A stretch of DNA of 64,000 nucleotides from Triangularia verruculosa (GCA_033296885.1 MU863911.1:1-64000); one strand, 5' to 3'; counted from the stretch's first letter, positions 47,098-58,597 are shown. The notes: generated by a model from the letters alone, not told the origin. Numbers and translations are program-made.

Positions 47098-47256
47098 AAC
47101 TATCTTTTGGGGCTTATTACTATCTTTTAACACGTTAATAGTATGTTTTAAGGTATTCTCGATATTTATTAAAACTGATTAACTATCTTTTGAGGCATAT
47201 CAACTATCCTTAAGGCGTATTAACTATCTTTAAGCCGTATTAACTATCTTACAATG
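47098..47256. repeat. AT-rich minisatellite, about 20-21 bp unit
   Basis: The word AACTATCTTT (with variants ACTATCTTTT, AGTATGTTTT, AACTATCCTT) starts each unit and is followed by AAGGCGTATT-like sequence. About seven units are visible; the central one is disrupted. No coding potential. The AT content is far above that of the surroundings. Confidence 0.75.
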
Positions 47257-49180
47257 CTGTATTCCCACTTTACAATGCCAGTTTTTCTGTCTAGGGCGTG
47301 CCCAGGAAGGATCGCACCCAAAACATCCCCCCACTTGAGATCACTCACATACGACAGGATGCTACGGAAAAGCCAAGCTCAGCAAGCCGTTTTACCACCT
47401 CTCTTGCCTTTCTTTTTCTGATCAAGACAACACTGGTAGCCGAGACGATGCAGATCAGATCATGCAGGACAGGTTTTCTTCGCTAAGCCGGAATACATCA
47501 CCCAGAAACGGCACGGCAAATCACTTTCACAGGGTCCCAACCGCTTTTCTGCTTCTTCCACGTTTCCCTCACATCTCGATGGCCAGAAGCGGCAGATCGA
47601 CAGACCCTTAACAACCCAAGAAAACATGGCGTGAGAAACCGCAGAAACAACCCAGGGCTTGGCGATCACGGAAAATGGTGCCAGTTGTGATGATCAAGAA
47701 AAGCAGGCCAGTACAGAGGCCAACACGGGTCGGCACTTGAGTGGATAAGCGCACGTCTTGCTGGCGGAAAGTGAGGGAATTAGCATATCTCTGTCTGCCG
47801 GGTGACAGCGTGACGGAGAGTGACGGGTGACGGCTAGTTGCCTTGAGCATAATGGTCTGATAACCGGTCATAGAACGGATACGTCGACCGAACTCGCAAA
47901 CAGGTGATATAAGTTGATGTCGATAGTGTGTTCACGTAGAACTGGATGCTTTAGCTGCAGGACCTTGATATAAAAGACGATAAAAGACATAAACTGCATA
48001 AAGGTAGCCTATAGCGGTAATTTGATAAGGATGTGCTTGGTGAGGCTTATACCAAGGGTTTGTTTACAACGTTAGGCTATAACCCGAACCCTGGCCTCCC
48101 CCCTTTTTGCCCCTTTTCTCGCCCAGACATCCTGCTTACCTATCTCATCCTCCTCTGCTCGTATCCCCGCTCCCTCTCGTACCTTAGCCGCACCACTCAT
48201 GTCCTCAAAAATACCTAACTTGGAACTTTGCGCGTCCAACGGGCCGGCTTCCACCTCCGCGGAAATCCCACAATGAAACCTCACATCCACGTATTTTCTT
48301 CATCCACGTGCCCATCTTCTGAAGTTTTCCGAAACTTGGTATTCAAGCGCACAGCACATCCGGGCCATTGCCACCACTAACAGACCTCCCCCATCATCCG
48401 ACTTCCACTTCGTTTTCGCAGCACAACTTTCCAATCCGATACACCAAGCTTCAGTACAGCAACGAACTACCTATCTACGCCATGCTCGAGGACTCAATCC
48501 GGCTCAACCGCCGCAAGCAGTTCACGTCTGCTTGCCTACCTACCGATCTGCTTGCCTACCTACCTACCGATCCGCAGAACTCTTCCTGAAAGAACCCACA
48601 CCCAACAGTGGCTGTCTTTCCATCACTTTTTATTGCACAACCAGAGCACTTTGAAACAAGTTGGCCGTCGCTAATCGCCGCTACTCCATCTACCTGTCTA
48701 TCTTCTTCCTACGACGGCAACGGACGAGAGCTAGCCAAACACCATCCGAAACGAGCAGCAGACGTAGTCCTAACATACCCAGCATTCAAATCTTACCGTA
48801 CCTAAAAGCTAGGTAGGGAATGAAAGTACTCAACAGCTTTAGACATAGACAGATGGAACGACGATCAACGGCTCCCGCACATAGCATCGCCGAAGCAGCA
48901 AACAAATAACTCACGCGTACCTTCTTTTCTTCTTTCTTCCCAGCCTCACTGTAGCCGGTCCCCTTAATTAGGTAACTAAAAAGGTCACATTAGCGTCACG
49001 GCGAGCAGGACCACGGCGAAAAATAATATGGAAAAAAAAAGAACACACAATTAGCCAAGCCTCAGGGAGGACCTCGCAACACGCTACCGTGTCAACTGCA
49101 CTAGGGCTATCTCGCTCTGTTAGTTGCCTTGTCGAAATAGTACGTACCGTTAAGTCGAAATGGCGAGATAGTCGAAGGGA

Positions 49181-49193
49181 GGGGGGGGGGGGG
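49181..49193 (+). repeat. Poly-G homopolymer
   Basis: Run of 13 G in an otherwise unremarkable gene-free stretch. Confidence 0.95.
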
Positions 49194-49270
49194 ACAACTT
49201 AGAGGGTCTTTGACAGCGCACCTACTGTTTTAATTCAAATCGACAGATTGAGTAAAGCCCATTTACCCAA

Positions 49271-49335
49271 CCTGGGCTCGAACGTCGCGGCCGAGATGGC
49301 GCAATGCTGCGACATGCTGATTACACCACACGGCC
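49271..49335 (-). other. tRNA-like sequence, degenerate
   Basis: On the minus strand GGCCGTG is followed by TGGTGTAATCAGCAT, an A-box-like D arm, and about 45 nt later GTTCGAGCC, a B-box-like word. A GTCGC/GCGAC stem lies between. Acceptor and T stems do not close, so it is at best a tRNA remnant. It shares its 5' flank and first 25 nt with the element at 50407-50661. Confidence 0.3.
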
Positions 49336-50406
49336 GTTTGTGTGTTAGGATTTGTTGAGTGCTCCTACGGAATTGAACCCTAAAAGGAAAGGGCAGGCGC
49401 TGCTGGAGTTGCTCCTGCCTGGTCCAATGGGTGGTTGCTGCTCCTGCTGCTCCTGCTGCTGTGGCGAGTGACGGGGGTTTGGGTCTTGCGGCTGCCGCCC
49501 TCACACGGACAGAACACTGGCGCATCTGTTTGCTGGGGGCCTGGAGTGCGAAGAAGTGAAACCCTAACTGATACGAGCACCATGACCATTTGCAAGGGGG
49601 TCGAGCGGCAGGAGAGATATCTCAAAGATCATGACGACTGCTCCTTGATCTAATTAAACAGACAGGAAGAGAAAAAAAGGGGGTACACGAGCAGAGTCCA
49701 ACCTCAGCTCGCCCCGATAGCAGCGATAGGTTCTCATGAATATTCGAATGCAGTGTTGTAAATGGTGGCTATCACCAGCAGCATGGAGACTGCATCGTCG
49801 TCATCATCACCGCCACGACCACTCACGATGGCAGTTGGCACTGGCCATACTGGTTAGGCTTTTCGTTCCACCCCGTCGTCCCCACCTTCAAGACCGCAAT
49901 CCATATTCGATGTCGAGCAGTGACATCAAGCTGAGAGATACTTGGGCACAGAGGTATAGACCGAGGTGTTGACTCGCACCGTCGCATGTCTAACTTTTAC
50001 CTACGATCAGATCGACCAACTCCATGTTGAAACTAACCGCACACGTTAAAATGCCGGCAACACCATGTCGTTGCCTTTGACGCGTGCGTATTCACCTGTA
50101 GCAAACTGCTTTCTACACTATAGCTCATGCCGTCCTTTCCTAAATATCCCTTTCATTCTCGCCTCATCAATTTATTTACCCTAGCTACTCCAGCAACCAG
50201 ACCTCCCAACTGCCACCACCTACCTGCCATCCCATCAGCAGTCCCTTAAATGGCAACAGAATCATCAACAACCCAACTTCACCCCAACTCGAATGCACAA
50301 CCTCTCCACCCGCAATCAACTCTATCCAACCCACCACCCATTCAGACAGAACCTCGACAGTATCACGACATCACCGCCTCCCCCCCTCCAAAAAAACACT
50401 CCACAC

Positions 50407-50661
50407 GACCACGCCCGGGGCTGAATCCGGGACCTAGCTGCGCATAGGTTCTTCGGCCCCTGCCGCACCCACCCCCTCCGGGCTCTGGACACCCATCCCA
50501 GCGAGGTGGACGATTTAAGTCGGCCGGTGACCTTCCCTCAGGTCCTGGCAGCGTACCAAGTGGCGTCCACCCAAGGACCAGTCACCGTCTTGAACAAACC
50601 GAACCGTCTTGACAACCAGAGCCCAGCCGTACGCAGCGCGTGCCAACTACACCACATGGTC
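50407..50661 (-). pseudogene. tRNA-Arg(ACG)-like structure interrupted by about 184 nt
   Basis: Minus strand, 5' to 3': acceptor GACCATG (50661-50655) pairs fully with CGTGGTC (50413-50407); D stem GTGT/GCAC; anticodon stem GCTGC (50637-50633) pairs with GCAGC (50441-50437) and the helix can extend; T stem CCCGG/CCGGG. The loop reads GTACGG then, after 184 nt, C. That places U33, anticodon ACG and the break exactly between positions 37 and 38, where nuclear tRNA introns sit. The D loop is short (5 nt), two bases separate D and anticodon arms, and the T loop has 8 nt with GGATTCAGCC instead of GGTTCRANYCC. These defects favour a pseudogene or tRNA-derived element over a working tRNA. Confidence 0.35.
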
Positions 50662-51123
50662 GTTTGGTTGTGGAGTGCAACCTCAATTGGTACTGGGGAA
50701 CTTCGGGGTTGCATCTGATAGATCCACGTTTCGCTGCTGCCCGTCCCCCCCCAGACCATCCATCCTGTTGATTAGGTCATCATTGTTTGGCTGCCATTGT
50801 GTTGACGTTGTTGATCTTACTGTGCTCATGACCGTGTTGACCTTGCTGCCATCACTGCTCCTGTTGACCTAGCTGCCCTCACCCACACCTCCACTGCCAT
50901 CATCCATCTCACCGCCGTCACCACCAACACCAATATCATGGCACGCACACCCACACTCGCACAAAAACCTTGTCTGCAATGTCAAATTCCCACTACCTGA
51001 CCCTAGTGTCGAAGCTTTACACAAACTACAGACATCATCACCAATCTTTTCCCACTTCGCACCATCACCAACCTCTCCCAACTTCACATCACCGAGCCCT
51101 CATCCCTTCATCTCATCTCCACG

Positions 51124-51417
51124 ATGGACTCTGCCCCGCACCATCCCTTTAAGGGTACCGAGATTGAAAAGTCTTCGACCGGAATCAAAACACAAGGCAC
51201 GTCTGCATCACCAAACCTCCAATCATCAACAACGGTAAACATGGAAAGAAAAGTAAGAAGAGAGTCGTCGATCAAACGCAACAAAAATCCATTTGTAGAA
51301 GAAAAGAAAGAGCCCATTTCCAACCCAAAACGCCAAAAAAAACCCACTCAGGTCGCGAATGCTGCCATGCAAAAAAAAACAAGGTCATCGGTATCTTTGA
51401 TCCTGCTTGAAGGTTGA
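51124..51417 (+). CDS. Short Lys/Ser-rich open frame, doubtful
   Basis: 97 codons starting MDSAPHHPFKGTEIEKSSTG and ending SLILLEG; basic, low complexity, no domain. It ends 91 nt before the 3' end of the convergent SYLF/SH3 gene. It could be a real small protein or part of an untranslated region. Confidence 0.2.
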   Translation: MDSAPHHPFKGTEIEKSSTGIKTQGTSASPNLQSSTTVNMERKVRRESSIKRNKNPFVEEKKEPISNPKRQKKPTQVANAAMQKKTRSSVSLILLEG

Positions 51418-51507
51418 AAAGGACCGCAGTTTTTTTTATCCATCTCCATCACCGCCTCTCGAGGGTATCTTGCCACAACACATCTTCCTACGAATGACCG
51501 CATCCGC

Positions 51508-52929
51508 CTACTCCTTCATCTTGACGTAATTGCTCGGGAAAATACCATGTTTCGTCCCAATCATTCCCGTCCTAGATCATCAAGTGTCAGTGTCAAACTC
51601 TCAACCCGCGTCATCAATGCTGTAGACTTACCACCAATCAGTAGCATTATCCGTCTTCTTCAGAACGGTAATCACATCGCCCTTCTTGAAGCCCAAGTCT
51701 CCAGGCTCCACAGCCTCAAACGTGAACAGTGCGATGGCCTCATTCTTCTTCAACATGGCCTCCTTGCCCGCGTAGTTGGGTTTTGGCGCCGCCGGTCGTC
51801 CAGGCGCAGCCTTCTTCTCTCCCGCCGAGGCAGCCGCCCCGCCATATGAGTTCTCCGCAAACGTGCTCGACCTCGACCCCTGCCCAAACGATCTTGGCTC
51901 TTGGTCGTAGACCGGATCTTGCCACGTAGATGACCTCTTAGGCGGCGCGTAGTAATCTCCTTGTCCACCGCCACCAGCAGGCATGCTCTCCCGATTGCTT
52001 CTCGGCTGACCCTCCCCATAAGCGGGGCCCGTCCTGTTGCCCCAAACAACCGGGTCCTCGTGGTCGTCGTACACTGGTGTATCGTTATACATCCGGTTGT
52101 CCATCGATCCTGACGCCCCTCCCATACCGTTGAATGCCCTGCTGTTGAGAATGCTCATGAGCGGGTACGCCTGCGACGGCGGGCGTTCCGCTCCAGACAA
52201 CAGCTCCCTAGCCGAGACTTGCCGGCCATAGAGCTTAGCATTGGCATCCTTGCGCTCGATGATGGCTGAACCTTCGAGCGAAACACCGGCGAACAATCCC
52301 TTGGTCTTGGAGTAACTGAAGATACCGGCCACGCTTCTCAGCGAGGCCGCGCCGGCAGCTTCTGCGTTTCTGCCGACCGGCCCGGCAGCTATTGAGACGT
52401 TGCCGCCGAGTGTCAGAGAACCAGCCTGGGAGAAAGTCTTGACAGCACTGGCATCGTTGAGAATGAAAACAAAATCTGTCAGCTCGAAGCCGATCTGGCC
52501 ACCGAAGCCAGCACCGCCGGTTGCGATTGCGGATGGGGCGCTCCACGAGCCATCGGGTAGACGCGCGACGACGAGACCGGATCCGAAGCGGGCCGATCCG
52601 AGGAAACCTGCCTTGATTACGGTAAGAATGGCCAGGCCCTGTTGTGAAAAACTCGTTAGCCGGAGAGTTGACGGAGTCCGAGAACGGCGTGAGGTTTGCT
52701 TACCTTGGCGTTGGCGAGGACAGACGGCGGGATGACCTTCTCGGGTCCAAAGGCTTGTCTAGGGTCAATGAATGAGGAGAGGATCTTGCCGCATTTTTTG
52801 CATTCGGCTGGGGAGAGAGTGTCAGCAGCTATCAAGGCAGAGATTCGCGCGGGAGTGATTCCCTATCGCGGAACGCTCGGTGAGGTACGCACAGGATAAG
52901 CTCGAAGGGAGCGGATTGTTGATTCCCAT
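51508..52929 (-). CDS. ysc84: SYLF + SH3 actin-patch protein, YSC84/LSB3 family (403 aa)
   Basis: Exons 52929-52893, 52807-52704, 52638-51632 and 51571-51508; introns of 85, 65 and 60 nt, all GT-AG, phases consistent. The N-terminus MGINNPLPSSLSSECKKCGK matches the family start almost exactly. The SYLF (DUF500) domain runs to about residue 225: RQAFGPEKVIPPSVLANAKG, LAILTVIKAGFLGSARFGSG, GGQIGFELTDFVFILNDASA and FSYSKTKGLFAGVSLEGSA. A Gly/Pro/Ser/Tyr linker follows. The C-terminal SH3 domain (about 345-403) has AIALFTFEAVEPGDLGFKKG, DVITVLKKTD and, in the last short exon, GMIGTKHGIFPSNYVKMKE. The family binds lipids and actin via SYLF and Pro-rich partners such as Las17/WASP via SH3 in endocytic actin patches. 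Confidence 0.95.
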
Positions 52930-54101
52930 GGCTGCTCCTGTGTCGGGCGCAAATGATACTCAATGGCCAAAGGGGAGAATGGAGAAGTGAGGAAAACGGA
53001 GATTTCGAAGTGGTGAGGGAAGAGGCTTTTTGCTTTGTGGTCTCGTTACGGCAATCCGGGTTGCGCGGGGGGGTGATCCAGGCTAGGCAGAAAACCAGTG
53101 GAATGATCAACTGTCAAAAAAATGTCCCAGCAGGCGTGTCCTTGCTAAAGAGATGTCAAGGATGTTTTGTAAGACGAATAAAAAGATATATCGACCGCGG
53201 CGTTTCTATGAATGCAAAGCAGCAGTTGCCATTGCCGCGCGTCCGTAAGTGGGCTGTGTAGTATGAAAGGTGACAATTGGGAGTTTGGTGGTTCCGGTTC
53301 CTCTGCCTTGTGATCGACTTGAGTTGTTGCTGAGTGGCAGACTGGAAGCTTCCCCGCAATTATTCGTCGCGCACATGCCAAGCTACAGCGACGGCCTCCA
53401 TTTTGCTTGGAAGACGGGATGCGCTTCCGGATCCCTTGTCGCCGGAGATAACAGTGTTGGTCTCTTGATATGTGAGGTTCGTTTGGTGGGAGATTTTATA
53501 CTGGAATTCTACATCTTGGGCTTGGCATGTCCTGGAAAGTGATTCAGCTCAAAGTCCAGTTCATGTACGACATACATCACTTTCTTCAACCCCCAAAATA
53601 TTAAGAGAAACAGCTCCCCGAGATTGACATCATCAGGTACCCACCAGCCGCCGACAGTACGCAAGGCAACGCGCCACACTGTGGCCCGGCCCCACAGAAG
53701 CGGCTTCAAGCAGGGACCCCAACTCATCCCGTCTCCGGCTGGCAGTCTGGCGCTTTCAGCCAGCCCCTTTCTCCCCGTCCATGCATGGCGGCTGTTGCAT
53801 CGACCACTTGCCACAACTTCAAAAACTCCAGACGAACCACAACGACGACGAACGACAACACACTGCCCGGCGCGGGGTTGTACAAACCGAAACTACATTC
53901 CCGTCACCGTCTCCGAGTACACTCCTCCCAGACTAAGCCCCGCGATCGCCAAAGCCCGACCCGCGCCCACGACCAACCTCTGAAACACCCGTCTCTCCGG
54001 CAGCGGCAGAGTCGAGACAAAGTCTGCCGCTGAACGACAAACCAAAAATCACCACACATTCACCAACCAGCACATATCACAAACCCCTCAGCCTCCTCAA
54101 A
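52930..54101. other. Intergenic between divergent YSC84 and SFT1 genes
   Basis: 1.2 kb with no supportable gene; holds both promoters. The 300 nt before the SFT1 start are CA/CGA-rich, as in a 5' leader. Confidence 0.5.
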
Positions 54102-54462
54102 ATGTCCGAATCCTACGAGCGCGAACGCCAAAACAACGCCCGCCTCGACGAGCTCTCCGCCAAGGTCTCCGCCCTCCGCGGCGTAACCATCGACATCTAC
54201 GACCACGCGCGCAACCATGAGCTCATCGACTCCAGTGTATGCCGCCTACTTCTACTGCTTGGAAACAAAAAAAAGACCAAACACTGACACACTTGAACCG
54301 CAGACTGAAACCTTTTCCTCAATGGGCACCCAACTCAAGGGCTCCGCCGGCCGATTAGGGCGCATGGCCGCCAGCGGGAACAAAGTCGCCATCCTCAAGT
54401 TATCCGGGATCTTGATTGGGATATTCCTGGTGTTGTATTACCTTTGGAGGTTGATGTTTTAA
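54102..54462 (+). CDS. sft1: Golgi Qc-SNARE SFT1 (97 aa)
   Basis: Exons 54102-54236 and 54304-54462; the 67-nt intron (GTATGC donor, ACTGACAC branch, CGCAG acceptor) lies in phase 0, joining ELIDSS to TETFSSMGTQLK. The protein is a short SNARE motif (about residues 12-75: RLDELSAKVSALRGVTIDIY, then SAGRLGRMAASGNKVA) and a single C-terminal anchor ILKLSGILIGIFLVLYYLW with only three residues in the lumen. Tail-anchored layout, length (97 aa) and sequence fit Sft1 rather than the longer Bet1. Sft1 pairs with Sed5 for retrograde traffic within the Golgi. Confidence 0.9.
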
Positions 54463-55035
54463 AGCTATCGTGGGGTGTAATATGGGGCTGGAGTGGTGAA
54501 GGGCGGTTGTTCGAAGAATGAAAGAGGGCGCATTGAAGGACGGAAATGTGAAGGAAAGCGAGGATCGTAGGGCGACGTTGACATGGATATACCTCTTTGA
54601 GATTTTGCCGTTTGTATTGTTTCTTCGGAATTGCGCTCACTTGGCAGTAGCGCAGGGCATAGCACATGGCGTTTTTGGGCGGCTGGGAAAGTTGATTATA
54701 GTTATTTATTTTCATCAGCAACCGATTTTCTTTTTGTCTCTCTCGCCCCATAACGATGGAGATATAATATCCTTGCGACATTCTGCATCCTGACCAGTCT
54801 ACCTCCCTACAGATACATATGCAAATAACAAACCAAAACAGGATGCCGTGCTTTTGATGTCTTTCCCTTCTCTCTTCCAACAAGTTTCACCCAAAAAAGT
54901 GAATATGCAAGGCCCTGCTGTATCTAAATGCTCTGGCTTATAAACGAACGTCATGATTAAAAAGTGGTTATAGGGATTATCCTGGCTTTGTGTCTGCGGG
55001 GATGATATTCCCCTGACCACTGCTCCGGCATCGAT
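54463..55035. other. Spacer between convergent SFT1 and ArfGAP genes
   Basis: 3' flanks only; nothing else seen. Confidence 0.6.
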
Positions 55036-56767
55036 TTACTGCCAGACATTGTTGAACAGATCGCTGTCACCACCCAGTCCAGCCGCCGGCTTTGATGTGC
55101 TGGTAGAAGTGGTGCCACTTGTCCAACCGCCAAACTCCTCATCCGCGGCAACTTTGGGGGCAGGGGCAAAACCACCCGATGCGCTGGGGACGATTGGTTG
55201 GCTGGAAAAAGATCCCCAGCCAAAGTCATTTGAAGTCGTTGTGGTCGCCTTGGGGGCCTCTGGTTTAGCGGGCTCCTCCGAAGCCCAAGCATTTCCACCC
55301 CACACATCAGCGCCAGAGAAAGCACTGCCACCAAATGACCCAAGAGTGTTGGAGCTGGCTGCTGGCGCTGGGGCAGGAGCAGGCGCGGGCTTCGGTTGGC
55401 TGAGGTTAAAGACTGAGGAAGACGTCGTCATTGGGGGAGATGACATCACAGGCTTGGGGGCCGGCGCTGGCTGAGAGGGTGCTGGCGAGGAGAAGTCGAA
55501 GAGGTCACCAAGGGCAGCGGAAGCAGGCGCCGCGGTAGGTTTAGGAGCGGTTGAAGGGGAGGAGACGGAGCCCCATCCAGAAAGACCACCGATGGAAGAC
55601 TTGGATTGATGGCTTGACGTTGCTGGCTTGGAGTCAAAAAAGCTGCCGCCGCTCAAACCGGAGAAAGCGGAAGAGCTGTTGTTCGCCTGGGCCGCAGGGC
55701 GAGAAGAGCTGAAGCTTCCAAGACTGGAGAAGGCATCAACCTGAGCGGGCTTGGGGGAGGCGGAGCTCCCAAAGCTCAGGTTGCTGAAGGCATCGTTGAG
55801 CCCACCAAAGGATCCCTGGGCCTGTGACATTCCTGTCGGGGACCCCAGACCGCTAAACGAGCCTGAGGAGGCATGGGATGCTTGCTGTTGAGGAGCCTGT
55901 GATTGCGGCCGTGGGGCCGTTGCGTACAGTGAGAGAATCGACTGCTTGAGGTCTGGCCGAGATTGTCCTCCAGCACTTGGTGTTCCGGTTGTGCTCGCTG
56001 GTCGAGGGGGTGCCGCAGCTTCCGAACCCAGGAAATCCAAACCCAACAGTGAATCCTTGGTGTTCGTCGCCTTGGGAGGGGCAGGATCGGCCTTAGGAGG
56101 GACCTTGGATGCTGTCGGACCGGCGGTACTAGCTCTCGGCGGGGGTACAGAGGCGAGGTCACCACCGATCAAATCGTCTTGTGGTGGGGCAGCGCGTCTT
56201 GGTGATCCCTTCCGAACCGACTCCCTCCTCTCAATGTTCTGCTTCTCTTTGACGACGCTGAGGGGAACATCGTCATCGCCATCCGCATCCAGTGTAGCAG
56301 GGTCCGGCATCGGCCCATCCATTACCCATCTCTTCAGTTCGTACTTTGTTCTAATGAAATTCTCAATCTTTGCTTCACTGGGGACGTGGCCAGGCGCTAG
56401 CTTTGCTTCCCAATACTTGTTCGCGCGCGCATTTCCCCAGTTAAGGACACTCTGTAGTTGTTCGTCGGTCCAGGAATCGAGGTCGACAGACTTAACACGG
56501 CTGATATGGGTGCCCATGCCACGATGGATGCCTGAGCACCGGATACAAACGAAAACGCCCAGGTTCCAGCTGGCCCATCTCGGATCTGTGGGATAACAGT
56601 GTCAGTATGTCTAATTTGAAGACATAGGAACCACGAGTGGGAAACCAACGTTTATTACGCTTGCAGTCGGCGCACACTTTATTGGCCTCCAACTTTAGGA
56701 GGCTCTTGATGGTTTGTTGGTTTTGAGCTGCCCGATCGGCGCCGGGATTCGCAGGCCGTCGAGACAT
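55036..56767 (-). CDS. ArfGAP, AGE2/SMAP-like (555 aa)
   Basis: Exons 56767-56650 and 56585-55036. The donor was chosen as AAAC|GTTGGT because only that junction gives the invariant zinc-finger spacing C-x2-C-x17-C-x2-C: VCADCKRNKHPRWASWN then VFVCIRCSGIHRGMG. An earlier GTAATA donor keeps frame but shortens the finger by three residues. The ArfGAP domain covers about residues 15-135 (THISRVKSVDLDSWTDEQLQ, GNARANKYWEA). The rest is disordered and Ser/Gly/Ala/Pro-rich with aromatic motifs (LLGLDFLG, GWGSVSS, WGGNAWASEEP, DFGWGSFSS, LFNNVWQ at the end), suitable for clathrin or adaptor binding. The arginine finger is in IHRGMG. It promotes GTP hydrolysis on Arf in trans-Golgi/endosomal traffic. 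Confidence 0.9.
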
Positions 56768-57585
56768 GTTGTGCTGTTGTGTTGTGTTCTGGTGATTCGA
56801 AGAGAAGACTGACGCGGATTGGACTGGGAAGGTAATTAATTTCGTAGGCAGTTTCGAACTCGAGGGTACGCTTTTGAGGTGCCTGAAGCCAGATGGCGCT
56901 GAAAACAATGCGACAAGGTTGCCGGCTGAGGGGCCCGCCAACGCCCCCTATTCAGATAACCCGCTAAGTGGATCTTGAACAGACCGCTGTAAGACGGATA
57001 CAACGATACTCTGATATCCGCATACCTTTACAGGTTCACCACCTCAACCATTCATCCATTTTCCACCAACCAACATGGACTTGTTGTATATATCTCGTCT
57101 CTCACTGTTTCTATGAGATTTCGGGACTCTTATTACTTGATCTCCGAACATTTGACCGCCCGTGCACCACAACGCGGACATTTCGTACGACTGAGAGATC
57201 GTTAAGAGACTTACCCCATGTAATGTTCAAAAAAGCTTAAACAGACAACGTCGCTCCTCCGAGGGGCTACCAGTGACGCAACCAGTTCAAGATTCCAAAT
57301 CAATTTCCATAGAATAAGTGATTAACGGCAGCCCAACGTTCGCCCGCACTGCCTGCCATATTACATCCTGTCCAAGACCAGTATCCGTTGATTCCAAACT
57401 ACCAGACCCAGCCGGCTTTGTTCCCTATTAAAACGCCAGTGATTTGTCAGTGGCAACCCCGCTGTAGTCCAAACGATTCTCACCCCAGCTTCTGAAGCTC
57501 CCGATCTAAGGACCCCAAAACATATAAACCGCATCTTATACCAACCCCTCACACACTTTAATTACTCTTACTCACATCTTATCTC
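56768..57585. other. Intergenic between divergent ArfGAP and MsrB genes
   Basis: 0.8 kb, no supportable gene; holds both promoters. Confidence 0.55.
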
Positions 57586-58446
57586 ATGCGCTCAACACTC
57601 GTCCGTTTCTTTCACACCCTCTCCAGCTTCACTCGCACTGCTCCTCGCCGCAACTCATATTCGCTTCGCCCACATCCTATACCGCTGAGAGCTTCCATGC
57701 CCATCATCCCCTCGTTCCTAGCCAGCTTATTCGGAACCTCCGCCGCCATGTCCTCTTCCCAGTCTTATCCCGACCAAAGAGGCCCAGATGAGTGGCGCGC
57801 CGTTTTGAACAAGGGTGAGTATTCCACCCCTTATCATTCACAAAACAGTCCTATCACATACCACCATCCAAATGAACCAAGAACCCATGAGCCCAGTCTC
57901 ACATCAAACTTTCCTTTCCAATCCCCTTTTTTCCTTTTTTATGCTCCTACCCCAATATCTCAAAATCTCAACGCAACCCCCCTTTCACCCCTTTCAACAA
58001 CCTTCCCCGTTAGAGATACTGAACGATAAGCAGAACAATTCCGCATCCTTCGCGAAAAAGGCACCGAACCCCCCGGCTCAGGTAAATTCGACAAACACTA
58101 CCCCTCCGCCGGCGTCTACACCTGCGCCGGCTGCCACGCCCCCCTCTACAAAGCCTCCCACAAGTTCTCCTCCGGCTGCGGCTGGCCCGCCTACTTCGAC
58201 TCCATCCCCGGAGCCGTTTCCCGGCACGAGGACCGCCTCTACGGCATGATCCGCACAGAAATCGTCTGCTCCAACTGCGGCGGCCACCTCGGCCACGTCT
58301 TCAAGGGCGAAGGCTTTCCCACCCCTACTGATGAGAGACACTGTGTGAACTCTGTTAGTTTGAATTTTAGTCCTGATGATGAGCCTGTTAAGAAGGTTGA
58401 TGACGGGAAAGAAGATGGGGAGAAGAACAAGGAAAGTAAGGTGTAA
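57586..58446 (+). CDS. msrB: Peptide-methionine (R)-S-oxide reductase MsrB (213 aa)
   Basis: Exons 57586-57814 and 58034-58446 with an unusually long 219-nt intron (GTGAGT donor). The acceptor is a tandem AAGCAG; using the CAG gives LNKEQFRILREKGTE, and using the AAG adds one Ala. The N-terminus MRSTLVRFFHTLSSFTRTAP is a mitochondrial-type presequence; in-frame Met38 and Met55 could start a cytosolic form. The MsrB fold has YTCAGC and CSNCGGHLGHVF (two zinc CxxC pairs), SSGCGWPAYFD and ERHCVNSVSLNF with the catalytic Cys. The enzyme reduces the R epimer of methionine sulfoxide in proteins, with thioredoxin. A short acidic/Lys tail follows. Confidence 0.93.
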
Positions 58447-58597
58447 AACGGGGGATGAGCATTGAGTTTTGTATATGGGTTGGTATTAATAGATATCCGT
58501 CTTCTCTGTCATATCCTCTGGCGTCTCGCACTGAAAACCCTTTCCAGCCTCTGCAATGTAGTTACATGCGATATATGAAAAGAAAACACATCTACAA

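Larger units (their letters stand above)
46042..51507. other. Long gene-sparse region with repeats and tRNA-like sequences
   Basis: 5.5 kb downstream of the photoreceptor. Apart from the items listed separately it holds a small duplication of CTGCTTGCCTACCTACC at 48528-48565, a poly-G run and random frames. It has no supportable multi-exon gene. Confidence 0.55.

Noticed and set aside
44169..51507. Search for dispersed 5S rRNA or an intact tRNA
   Set aside because: No 5S-like sequence and no tRNA with intact A and B boxes plus all stems was found; only the two degenerate tRNA-like elements.
56586..56658. GTAATA donor for the ArfGAP intron
   Set aside because: Gives C-x2-C-x14-C, breaking the invariant zinc-finger spacing; the GTTGGT donor gives x17.
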